Below are positions 27,927 through 39,203 of a stretch of 64,000 bases of DNA, in pieces. How positions within the stretch are numbered: the first letter of the stretch is position 1; every line of letters starts with the position of its first letter. The translations under genes and the position numbers were made by a program. The notes beneath the pieces are model-generated. The model was not told where the DNA came from, made no database searches, and worked only from the letters and a program-made list of their open reading frames with translations. The DNA comes from Burhinus oedicnemus (lineage: Eukaryota > Chordata > Aves > Charadriiformes > Burhinidae), in NCBI GenBank assembly GCA_008921705.1, contig VFFE01007626.1:1204712-1268711 (forward strand), written 5' to 3'.

Positions 27927-30900
27927 TCAGTGTTGCCTCGTCCTCTTGAGAAAAATCTCATGCATATAGTCCCAAAATCTTCCCTGATGCGACTCGTTGC
28001 GATGAATCATAGCAGTGAGGGCCTCACCCTGATCAAGGCTTTGCCAATAATCCTGCAGCCACATCTCCTTCCAACTGAAACAAAAAAGAGACACCACCAT
28101 AAACCATTATAAAAACAAACGAGTCTGCAGCTGTAATAGCACTGAAACCATTTGTTTTCTTTCACCCAAGAGGAAAACAGGCCCAGAGGTGGTCATAACA
28201 AAGTATGTTGTTACCGTGCCACCGTGCTCCAAGGCATTTAAAGAAACTTGCTATAAAAATTCTCTACAGAAAATATAAGTTCAGCATTAGCTTTACAATA
28301 TTCTAGAAATAACAGCATGCAACTGTACTGTTAAACAAAAAGACTAAATTATTAAGTGCAGAGAATAAAAACTTCTAGAACTTCTAACAAAATCTAGCAC
28401 AGAGTCCTAATATGATTTTGGGAGTAGCCTTCCATGGCCAGTATATGTCTAACAGCCTAAGAATAAAATTTTTTTTTTTTCAGATAAACTATTTAACAAT
28501 TAGAGAATGACAGCTACTCATTACAAACTCAGGTTATACATGGCAGAGACAGAAAAAAAAAATAAAATCATTGTATCACTCAACCCTGACTCTATTCTTT
28601 ATCTCCAGACTACGTGGTCGAGTATACACTTCCTGCATTTTTCAATGCATACATTCTCGAACTTTTCATAGCACAGACTATATCACTGCAACTTCCAGCA
28701 ATTCCCTTCCCATTTGTGATTATGTGGACTAGTTCTCTCATTTGTGTTATATCAAGGTACGGCAATAATTTATTTATCTCTTCTCCATTATATCTGCTAC
28801 CCAGCCACATAGGTCCATCACAAATTTTGGAAAGAAGACCCAAACATGATGCTCTTCTTACTCTGTCCGTATGAGTTACCCAATACTTGTTAACTTCTAT
28901 ACAGAGCTTTTTGCTTTTTCTCCCTCCTAATCACAGAAACAAGTACAGTGCCTTCTGCGTTCACTCTATACACCATATATTAAAGCAGGCATGGCTGCAC
29001 TGCCCAGAAGCAGATCTCACCCACTACTCCAGGAAGACCAAAAGAAACGCACAACATGTCATAGTCACTTTCTTTGTGGAGCAGCATACACCTTGTATGC
29101 CACGGGAATTCATTTTCTGTGATCAACAGCATCATCTATGGTGGGACATTTCTGTAGCATACACCAACAGATACCTCAATGTAAACCTTCTAACATAGAT
29201 TACAATATGAAGGATCATAGACAGAGGCTTACTTCTGCATTAAAAAAAAAAAAAAAAAAGGTCTGCCAAAAGGTTCCTTTGTAAAATGCAGCACTTGGAC
29301 GTACTGTGAGATCACTCTGCTTACCAGCTAAATTAATTAACCTTTGTTCAAGGACTGCCAACATGAGTTACTTGTTTTTTACAGCCCTGAATAAGGGCAC
29401 ACTTTAGGAAAATGAGTATACATGCCTTAAATACTAGACACCAGACTAAGTGGCAGCAGGTAACAGAAAAAAAATGTTTTCCAGCTGAACTGTACAGAAA
29501 CAACACTGAAAGGAATTCCAGTATCCAAGTGAAGACTTTTGTCAAAAATATTAAATAAGAACACTTTGGTATTTTTCTTTTTACATTGCTGTTATTGGTT
29601 TTTAAGAAAATAATTTCACTCTGATTCTGTAACTTGTAAAAAATTGATACCCTGGGATGAACAGGACTGTACAAATATCCTGAAACTACCAACTACATAC
29701 ACCTGAAACATTATTACCATGAGATACTGATCTATCTTTAATCCTGGCTGATTATTGGATTCTATTGCAAGACACACCTTACAGTGTACACGTGGTAAAT
29801 TTGATGCACTTTTAAGCTGGTTTTCCTCATCATAAATAAACTGTGACTCTGATACAGATTGGAACTAGCAAAACCATGATGGTTTCAAAATATTCATTTA
29901 TCAAAGGCACACTGGCTTCTCTTTTCTCATGCTACCACAGATGAAAACTGTTTAGGTAACTGGAAAGGTGTTGTCACTTAGTCTTCTTATAGTGATCCTC
30001 TCAAACACCCCACTTTTGGAAAATGAATCCTGATCAGTGAAACAAACCAAACATTTCTCTTCATAAAGGTGACAGTCCAAGAACAATTTCTGGTTTCTAC
30101 TAAACAGATGTTCTACTCATCGCTAGCACTGTAACTCACTATTTTCTGTGCAAAGCAGCCAAGAATTCAACATATTATAGTGACTGACCCATAACCTAAC
30201 ACATACAAGTGGTTGTTCTACAGCCTTTCTTCTGAAGCTCACTTGGGTGTGAAGCTCACTTGGGTTTGAAGCCCAGAAGTCCAGACACAAGCAAGGCTGC
30301 GAGCATAAGGATTTAGGAACCACGTCTTCACCCTTAGAGCTAAAGGACAGCAAGGTGAAGGTATAATAATGTGCTCCAGCTACATGTACCTACACAGAGA
30401 TTCTGATGCAACAATTCTGTTAATACAGCACATTTGTCAACCCTAAATCCTATTGCATCTGGGAATAAAGGTTACAGAGCATGCAGATGCGTGGGGTAAC
30501 CATGTTGTAATTGGGTACTTGCTCTAAAAATATATAAACTCCAATTGCCTTTGTTGTTCTCTGAGTTTCAGAAGCCTCCAGAACCCAGAATCACAGTGTA
30601 TGTTTATAGTCAGACCTTGTATGTTGCGCATATTCTATCACTTATAACCCCAGTAGGCCTGCATCATTTTTCCACAATATTTTCTAAAGTAACAAAATAC
30701 ACAATTGACTGGCTCAGTAGACAGTCATCTAAATTGATCATACTGTTGACATAATATTACTGTCAACCTCTGACAAAATACAAGCATGTTTAGCTAATGC
30801 TTTGGTGGCAATTTTGTGCTACTGTCACACCATTTACAATTCTAAGTAATCATGTTCCATTTTGGAGATAAAAACGGTGAAAGCACAGATGCTTACAAGA

Positions 30901-33900
30901 TAGAAACCACTGTATTTCACTGGACATCCCCTTAATCATGCCTCGGAAGGTATAGATACATATCTTTCTAAAGTAGATAGCAGACAATGCAAAAGCTTCC
31001 CTGGTACAATTCTTCCAGACACATCTCATGTCTATAAACATGGGGAAATTAACACACTATGGTTCAATGAGACATGGAAACTTCCATGCGATGCAACTGT
31101 AGCTTGAATTATGGATTAACTGTTCAAAACTCCTTGCTGATGACCACTCCATAGAACGATGGAGTAACTCAGCTTGCAAGTAAGTGGCATGGGCACTTCG
31201 TGCTGTGCTTTCAAAGGTATTTCTCTACTGCCATCTACTGCTCAAGCAAAAGAAAATCTATGGTAAAACAGAGAATACTCTTACAGTAGGACGCTGCATA
31301 GCATGCTACGAGGGAAAAGCGCATTTTACTACTGAGACTGAGAAAAGGTATTACTACAAAAAACCTCCAATAAATCAACCAACCAAAGGAAACAAAGGAT
31401 TATGGGCCCCTCTTACTTAGAAGCATAATTTTTCATTTAGTCAATATGAGAATTAATTGTGCTGTGAAAAATGCTTTTTAATGACAAACATTGCAAGTTT
31501 TGTGAAATAAGTGTTTCCTAAAGAACCTGAATGATGTCAGGTTTATTTTCTTTTTTTAATTTTAGTGGGCCATTTTTGAAAGCATTTAAACATAGGAAGA
31601 AGTAGTTCCCCACACTTACAAGATACTTCATACTTTTTTGTGGATGGATAACCTAATAAAAACACTTTCAGAGCTTCATATCCACATGGAACTTAGTTCT
31701 GGGTTACAGTACTTGGAATGATGGATTCTACATTTTCAATATACTGTTTCTTCTAACACTCTAACACTCCTAAGCATTCAGTTCCTTAGTCTAGGAAATT
31801 ATTAACAAACCTGTAAACGGATATAAACTGGGATAGAGTATATTGACAGCTTCCTTCCGGGCAGTGCATGAGATCTTCCCAGTATTTTCAAAAAGTCATT
31901 AATGTAATACTACAGTGGGACTGACATCAGAACACTGAAATCTTTGGTGACAAGATAGCATAGGCAAGCTCTGCTATGGCTGAGGGTTCATCTTTATGAT
32001 GGCTGGCTGATGGCTTATAGAAAGTGAATTGCATGCATTTGAGTAATTGCCTAAAAAAGACATAAATTGTTGCAGGTAATACAAAGAAAAGTTACAAACC
32101 TGGGGGATCCAAAGACGTTACACTAGTAATATGCACTACAAAAAGTGCACACGCAGTTTATGAACTGCAAGAACCCTTCCTTCCAGCAACTACAACTTCA
32201 AACACTGTCAACAAAATAAACTCAAGGTTTGGGAAACCAAGCACTAGCTTATTTTGTACCAACGTGTGTATAAATACTAAGGACTAAGTAGACCATGCAA
32301 ACAAAACTCTGTTCTGCCTGTGAAAAGTGGTTGCCTGAGGGTTGGTGTGGTTAGTTCCCCGCTGACAGACTTCAGGGCAGCTCACACTAGAGATGGCTAG
32401 CAGAGGGCTACAGGCCTGGGAGATTCCAGCAACACTAGCAATCCCTGTGCACAAAGCGGACAAGAAACGACTCAAGCTATTCTCTGTCCTGCATGGTCCC
32501 TCTCCTAAACAAATGGGATGGTGTCCTTCAACACAAGCCAGAATTTTGTCACGCAAAACAACAAAAACTCTCGTAAAGTATTCTGGGGGAGCCTAACTTC
32601 TGCTCTGAAGTCAACATGAGTTAACCAGGCCTGCAATGAATAGTGGCAATCCCATTCTTAACACAGTACTTTGTAATGAGGTATAGAGCTTCTTTCACTC
32701 AAGGACTACCAAGTGCTTTACCATCACTGTACTAAAAAACATCCCTGCTCTAAACAAACGAAGAGGCTAAGATAGACAAAGAAGAACCACATTGCCCAAG
32801 GTCACAGAGCATTGTAACAGAATATTATGGGTGTCTCATGCTCCTCATTCAACCGCTAATCAATACCATCATCCAAGCCTCTTTTTCAGCCTCAGTGTTA
32901 CACAATATTAGCAGAACTACCATACCACCCACAAGACATAATATAAAGTGTAACTAGAGATGTATTAAGAGATCCTTTAATTACAAAGCATTATTAAAAG
33001 TTACAGCTACTATTATTTGAAGCTTTTTTTCCTTCAAAAAGCATAGTATTGGTACATTACCTGTCTCCTCCAGAGAGGTCTTCAACACTTCCAAACCCAG
33101 GAGTTGGCATGGGACATCCCATGTGCTTGAACTGAGCTATGCGAGGTCTGGGAGCTGGAATTTTCCCATGGGACTTTCTGTGTTCCTGCTCCTCTTTGAC
33201 CCGGGTGTTCTCCCTGTCACAGATGAAACACTCGAAGCCATTCAGGTAATTGGGCAGAGTCATGTCATTCACACCCCACTCCCGCCTCTCCAAGCTCTCT
33301 AGCAAGAACTGGTTTTTTATTCCACCGAGGTTTTTGTACTCTAGATACTTCATATATTCCTCTCCATTCTTGTCCAGAAAATCAAGATACTTTGCCAGCT
33401 CTTGGGGGCTGTCAAAGTCATCTATAAGAATGATGGAGAGGTTGTTCGGCATCCAGTCCCGCACAGCTGGGGAGCCACGGTATACTGGGACAGCACCCAA
33501 ATGCATTGGACGCCACAGCTTCTCTGTCATGTAGTCATCACATATGGCATTCTCCAAGGCCAGATGAAACTTGTACCTGGCGATAAAAGTCATAAATTCA
33601 GAATCTTCTGTAGTGGCTGTAGAAGTGTCTCTCAGTCGCTCACTGGGAAGCTCACGGTTATGCAGGCATTTCCCATAGGAGTCAACCTAAAAGAAAAACC
33701 AGCATCTTTACAAAGTGGTTTGTTTGCCCGGAGCTTGTTTTCAGAGCTTGTAGTTCTTGTAAAATTCCTAACTTTGATCAGTTCCTAGTTACCTTAGTTT
33801 AGCTTCACTTTCACTCCAAGTTCTTTCCCTTGCGGCTATTCCTAGAGTCCCAATTTTAATAGCTTTAGAGGAAACCAAGTACTCAGTTTCAAAAGCAGCA

Positions 33901-35749
33901 TAAACTATGCTACAGATTGAGAGGCTGGGGAAGTACACAGAAAGGAAGATGTCACCCAAAAATGTATTGATTACCATATAAATCAGAAACTGAGAGATAA
34001 GGAAGGGCATTCAAGTCTCTCTATGTTAATTTAAAAGTCATCTTTTCTACTTAACAGAGACCCAGTACTTTTCCAAACAGTTATTATACACGGTTTCTGC
34101 CAGTCTCAGCAGGTTGGCAAAAATTTTCCATTTGTTAGACTGAGAAAAATTGATGCAGGAAGCTAAAAGAGTACTGTCTAAAAATGAAAGACAATATACT
34201 TGATCGGGAATCTGCTTCATACTTTGACAATACAAAGTCATATTTTTAAAATTATTCTGTTTTGCTTCACTACTGAGTACATGATGAACTTGCACAATAA
34301 ATGAATCGCTACCAACAGAAACAGCAGAAACGACTGGGAATGTTTCAGATAAAGACTAAAAATACATGTTTGTTTTTTTTCTAATCTACTATCCTTCAGA
34401 ATTTTTAAGAAAAAAAAAGCACTAAACTTTTTTTCTGCTTGAAAGAAACTACATTATTTCAGCTTTTGAAGCTACTCTCCATCAACTGTGCCACAGCAGT
34501 ACAAACTGCCATAGAAATAACGTGGTCCTACCAGAACACAGATCAGGAGCAGATTCTCGAAACACGGCAACCCCTCTTTTTATTGCACGCTTACATTTTC
34601 AGACAGGAGCAAGGCTTATAAATGGACAGCCTTCCTGTACGCTAACTTTAAGGTCCAGAGATTTTCAGCAGCTTATAGCACTTGGTCCGCAAGACCAAGC
34701 TTATTCAGGCTTAGCCCAACTTGTGACTGATCCCGAGTCTGGCCAACTCCACAGCTAACAGCTACCGTCAGGCCTACCTACTGGCACGCGGTGTAGTCTA
34801 GACCACGCTTTGGGAAGGAATACAACTATTTTTTCTGTCCAGCTTGCAGTCGGCATGCATCCCGTTATGATTCATGTCTTGGCTAAAAACAAGGACAAAC
34901 AAACCCCATTAAAAGGAGGAGCTGGAAGGGGGCAGCCAGGCAGTGCCAGCTCCTACGGCAACACCCTGCCACAGCTTCCCTGCGCACCCCACCTACCTGA
35001 ATGTATTTCATGAGCTCCCGCACGTAGCGGTCCCTGTCTGAGGGGACATCGCAGTGGGACTGCATGTACAGCACCGGGGCATAGCCCTTCCGCCGCCACG
35101 CGTCCTTCTCGGCCAGCGGCACCGCCGGGCCCCGCAGGTAGCCCACGCCGGGCAGCCACTGCAGCGTGAGGGGGTAGTCGGACTCCCGGCGGAAGGTGGC
35201 CGTGTAGTTGAAGAGCTGGATGCCGGGCGGGTGCGAGAGCAGGTAGTTGTTCATAGGGGACTCCTCGTGGAAGAGCGCCCAGGTCTGGTGGGGCAGGCGG
35301 GGCAGCGGCGCCTCGTAGGCCCTGAAGTCGGTGCCGTAGAAGATGAGGGCCTTGGTACGGCGGTGCCGGGCCACCCGCCGGCTCCGGGTGACCAGGCAGG
35401 AGCCGCGCGGGCAGTCGATCCGCTCCGTGTCGCCGGGGAAGTGGGGGAATAGGCTCCCGCTCCACCACAGCAGGATGGGCAGCGCCTTGTTGCTCCGCGT
35501 ATCGTTGTTGCCGGGGCCGCGGTACGACGCGGCGGCGACGAAGGCCGCGCCCGGCGGGACGGCATCCTGCGCCCACCCCTCCGCCCCGCACGGCTCCTCG
35601 GCGCCCGCCAGCCCGGCCTCCTCCTCCTCCGCCGCCGCCGCCGCCCCCTCGGCGACCAGCGCGGCCCCCGCGCCCCAGGCCAGCGCCAGCGTCACCCAGA
35701 GGGAAGCGAGCCCCCCCCGCCACAGGCTGCCCGGCCTGCCGCCACCCAT
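27927..35749 (-). CDS. FUT11: FUT11, GT10-family fucosyltransferase, type II membrane protein
   Basis: Three exons: 34997-35749 (251 codons, ATG at 35747-35749), 33061-33686 and 27927-28074 (TGA at 27927-27929). The product is 508 residues; human FUT11 is about 492. Residues about 13-35 form a hydrophobic signal-anchor, followed by an Ala/Glu-rich stem that varies between species. Exon 1 holds the N-terminal catalytic half ([35 protein letters not shown]). Exon 2 holds the GT10 signature [20 protein letters not shown] (residues about 289-308) and a CFIC motif. Exon 3 reads [21 protein letters not shown]-glycosylation sequons (NDT, NYT, NLS, NES) are visible. FUT10/FUT11 were long called alpha-1,3-fucosyltransferases and have more recently been described as protein O-fucosyltransferases of EMI domains in the ER; that function is family knowledge. 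Confidence 0.97.
28075..33060 (-). other. FUT11: FUT11 intron 2 (about 5 kb)
   Basis: The interval between exon 2 (donor at 33059-33060) and exon 3 (acceptor at 28075-28076) contains no further exon I can support. It holds a poly-A run at 29242-29259 and the 17-bp repeat at 30234. Short open frames here lack splice or family support. Confidence 0.7.
30234..30274. repeat. 17-bp tandem repeat in FUT11 intron 2
   Basis: The unit gaagctcacttgggtgt at 30234-30250 is repeated at 30251-30267 with one change, followed by a partial third copy starting gaagccc. No function is apparent. Confidence 0.75.
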
Positions 35750-36000
35750 ACCCGCCGCCCTGGGCCAGCCCCGCCCCGGGAAGCGGCCGCAAGGGCCCCG
35801 CCCTCGGGCGGTGTTCCGTCACGGGGCGCGCGCCCAGTGGCCGCAAGGNNNNNNNNNNNNNNNNNNNNGGGGGTTCAGATGGTGCGAGAGGGCAGGGCCG
35901 GTTCGGCTCCTGCTGAAGAACATGATGAAGGGAAGGAAGAGAAGACGCCTTTTAGTAACGGAACTTTTTTTTTTTTTTTTAATATCTACAGGTAGGTTTT
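34900..36000 (-). promoter_or_regulatory. FUT11: CpG island over FUT11 exon 1 and promoter
   Basis: Very GC- and CpG-rich from about 34920 through exon 1 to the edge of the N gap, then declining by about 35940. The start codon has G at -3 and +4. The promoter core probably falls in or next to the gap at 35849-35868. Confidence 0.75.
35849..35868. other. Assembly gap (20 N)
   Basis: Twenty N lie about 100 bp upstream of the FUT11 ATG, inside the CpG island. A fixed-size N run in extreme GC usually marks unsequenced DNA of unknown length, so distances across it should not be trusted. Confidence 0.98.
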
Positions 36001-37216
36001 AAGTTCCCTCAAAGCTGTTCTTCTGTACCAACCTGGAGTAAGTCCTTTGGTGTTAAATATTCTGTAAGTGGGAAATCGGTACCGGCAAAGCTGAGTTTGG
36101 ACTACACTATAAAAATCAAAAAGTATGCTACTTACAGAATTGCTAAAAGCTTCAAATTCATTCCTTAAGAGATAACTGAATCCCAAGCACAACATTTACA
36201 ACTGATAATTAATAATACAGGACATTAGTTAGTACGGACATGAACAAAGAAGTACTCTCTGGCTGTATAAGGAACAGGTTAAAACATGGGAAGCTTTTTG
36301 CTTTCCCGTGAAAAGCTGGGCGTCGACGGTGCCCGGCACGATCCCGCAGCAGGCCACTGTGGCTGCAGAAAGGCTACCAGCCCCACGCCACCCCCACAGC
36401 TCCTCGGTGACAGAACACCAACAGAGACGGGCCCAGCGAGGCCATTTCCACAGGCATGGGAAGGGGCGCTGCCACAAAAATGCCCGCAAGCACAAATTTA
36501 CTCTGCACGATCAATGTACAAGATAATGGCAATGTATCAGCTCAGTAGCAGATTCTGGACATAACGTACATCCTGTAGGAGAGTAATCTCAAAAATATTC
36601 TACAGCAATATCATTGGATATTTAGCAATGATTGTCTTGTGCTTTCATACAGATTGTTGTAAGGTTACCAGCAAATTGTACAGTATCAATGTTGTAGGCT
36701 ACAGTCAAGTTACACTGCCACTTCACTCCGAACTTTATTTTTGCAATTAGCACACTCCTACCCCCCGAAGAAAAGCCCTCCACCCAACTTCCCTGCTATC
36801 TTAACTCCGAAATAGCAGCTCCATTTCTCTGAAAAATTAAGACTGCAGAAGTCTTTAGGTTAACATTGTCACAAGGTAATGGTAATACTTTCCAAAGCAG
36901 ACCAGAAAAACCCCAATCAGACTCAAAATCAGAGAAAAGGGAAATCTCTTTGCAAAATGAAAGTTCAGAAGAGGCAGAAAGTTAAAAAATTATCATCTAA
37001 GCAAAGCAACACCGATCTGATTAAACAGCACCTTTTGTCTGTTGACTCTTTTTGAATTTATCATCATCATTCACTGTGAATAAAAAAAAAAAAAAAAAAA
37101 AAAAAGACTGAACTTGGTCAGCAGAAGATGGGATCGTAAAGGATCAATCAGCTAGACTTCAGCCCTTCCCATTTCCTCCCTCCCGCAAAATACAGGGTTT
37201 GGAAAAATAAGCAGTG
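36001..37216. other. Spacer between FUT11 promoter and SEC24C 3' end
   Basis: No recognisable gene. A moderately GC-rich patch at 36300-36480 gives short open frames on both strands without family resemblance. A poly-A run lies at 37082-37105 directly after tgtgaat on the plus strand; it looks like a simple homopolymer and no retrocopy body was recognised next to it. Confidence 0.5.
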
Positions 37217-39203
37217 TTTATTTACTAACAATGACATAAAATACATCTTAATATATTTTTATTTCTTTACAAATTAAAAGATGCATTGGAAAAACAAGTG
37301 AAGAAAATGAAAGGTTCATTTATGATTTCATTTCCACACCCCATACCCCCCCAATATTAATACTAGAAATTAGTATTTGTGGAAGTCTGTGGTTGCTGTG
37401 CCTTCCCAGGAAGTTTTTTCCTCTCTGGTTAAAATCCTCTCGATTTTTTTGGTTGGAGGCAGTACATGGAGTAAAAAGTCAGCCACATTCATACAAAAAC
37501 GCTGAAGGTTCTTTCAACTACATCTTGAAAGAGTTTCTCCATTGCAATTTTCATATTCCCCTTTCTGTGTAGTGATGGGAGGGAAGACAAACTAGCAGCA
37601 TTAGAAGAAAAAATGGATTTATATACATGCTACAGGATACGGAACTAAAACCACAGCCAGATATTTTTCTGATCTTAACAAGGACTTTCCTCTGAAATAT
37701 CAAGCCCAGATAATATGTTCTCTAATCCACCCACATTCTTCCTTCCACTTTTAGTGCTACTGGTAGCACTACTCCTGGGTATTGTAAGAACACTTGTTAA
37801 GTGTTCAAGCTAAAATATACAAGCCTCCTTTCAAAAGTGAATAAACGAAGCCCTTAGGTTTCTCAATTTGATTTATACTCGCACCCTTTTTGCAGGAGTC
37901 TTCTCATCCACCCTTGCAGAATGGAGCCGCAGAGTGGCCAAAGTGGATGGATTAACCTGTCTGAGGTATTTATTTCAGTTTAACAAACAGGCTTATAAAA
38001 AGGTTTTGTGCAAGCTGATCAGTAGGTAGAATGGGGGAGGGTATAAACATCCAGTAATGAAACTCTTCATGGCCCACACACTTTCAATAACTGAAATCAG
38101 GTACTTGCAGTACCTACTACAGTACAGTCTTAATCTTCGCCTTTGTACCCCCTCTTCCTTGTATTCCAGGGTAAAAAGCAGTCTTAAATTTGCATAACTC
38201 AAATTCCTGCTTGTTTGTTATAATTCACAATAATATGGTTGAAAATGGCCATTCCTTATCATCCAGTTCCTACACAGCCCCACATCACCTTGTTAAAAGT
38301 ATTTTCTCCGTAAGGTTAAGAGGCTTTTGTTCCTACCACCATCTGGATAGACAGGTAAGCTCTGCAGGAGAAGCCATGGAACATGGATTGACTAGGACAG
38401 TACAGAGCCGTGCAATGAGAAGGAAAGGAGTCAGCACACATACCAACAGGAAGCACCGTCTCTATCCCTATGCTGTTCAGAAGCTGTTGATTGTTGCTCA
38501 CTGAACTATTACTTACTCCATTACAGATCTGCACAGCAACTTACAGTACAGTGCGAAAACAAATCTGCTCTGCTGCCTCCTGGCTTACTGCTCATTTCCT
38601 TTTTCATGGATTTCTGGTTCAGACAGTCACATGATACATCTGTGCTCTGCAACGCCATGTTTCCCTCTTAAGAGAAGGAGACACACAATGTTTGGCTGCT
38701 CCAGCTCCCATCACCTGACCTGCCTCTTGACCTCCCCACCCGTGCATCCTCTTCACACTTGGAGCATGCACACGCGCCCATACAAACACACAGCAACTAC
38801 CAGAAGTTTTGAAGAGTTATCGCTTTTTCACCCAATGTTGAATCATGTACAGTGAACTGAAAAAAAACTACATTCATTACGACAGGATTAGCGAGCATGG
38901 GGCGGGGGGGTGAACTCCTGCCAAGCACAGGAAACAATTTAGATACAAGTAAAAGACCTGGTATCAAAGGCCTTTTTGTTTTTGTTTTTGTTTTTGTTTT
39001 TTTTTAGCCCTCACCAGGAAAATTTTTCATCTCTCATACGGGACTGGGAGAGGTTGAAAGGATTTCTGCTTATGCAATGTGTATTAAAAATTATGGAATT
39101 GTACAGATTTCTATGTTGTCCTTTTTGAGGGCGCTGAGCCTTCTGATCAGGTCATTAGTGGAGACTGAAATGTCACTGCTGAGTTCCAGCACCACTCCCT
39201 CCT
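37217..39203 (-). other. SEC24C: Probable SEC24C 3'UTR with poly(A) signal candidates
   Basis: Minus-strand AATAAA hexamers after the SEC24C stop are at 37969-37974, 37258-37263 and 37217-37222, giving 3'UTRs of about 1.2 to 2.0 kb. A (GTTTTT)n-type low-complexity stretch lies at about 38973-39005 close to the stop codon. The site used cannot be decided here. Confidence 0.45.
38973..39005. repeat. (GTTTTT)n simple repeat in SEC24C 3'UTR
   Basis: Four G-spaced T blocks followed by a T run on the plus strand. On the transcript this is an A-rich (CAAAAA)n tract about 200 nt after the stop codon. Confidence 0.85.

Noticed and set aside
28610..33056. Possible extra exons in FUT11 intron 2
   Set aside because: None has paired splice sites with matching phase, and the protein is complete without them.
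34953..35846. 297-codon minus-strand open frame over FUT11 exon 1
   Set aside because: It is the shifted frame of the GC-rich FUT11 first exon (Gly/Ala/Arg/Pro-rich); FUT11 motifs are in the other frame.
35343..36002. 219-codon plus-strand open frame crossing the N gap
   Set aside because: Antisense to FUT11 exon 1, CpG-driven, and dependent on reading through the unknown bases.
36229..36564. Short open frames on both strands between FUT11 and SEC24C
   Set aside because: Mutually overlapping, Cys/Trp- or Pro-rich, with no homologous motif; chance frames in a GC-rich patch.
37070..37105. aataaa followed by a long poly-A on the plus strand, suggesting a retrocopy 3' end
   Set aside because: The sequence before it does not resemble any gene I know and no target-site duplication was seen; a simple homopolymer is more likely.
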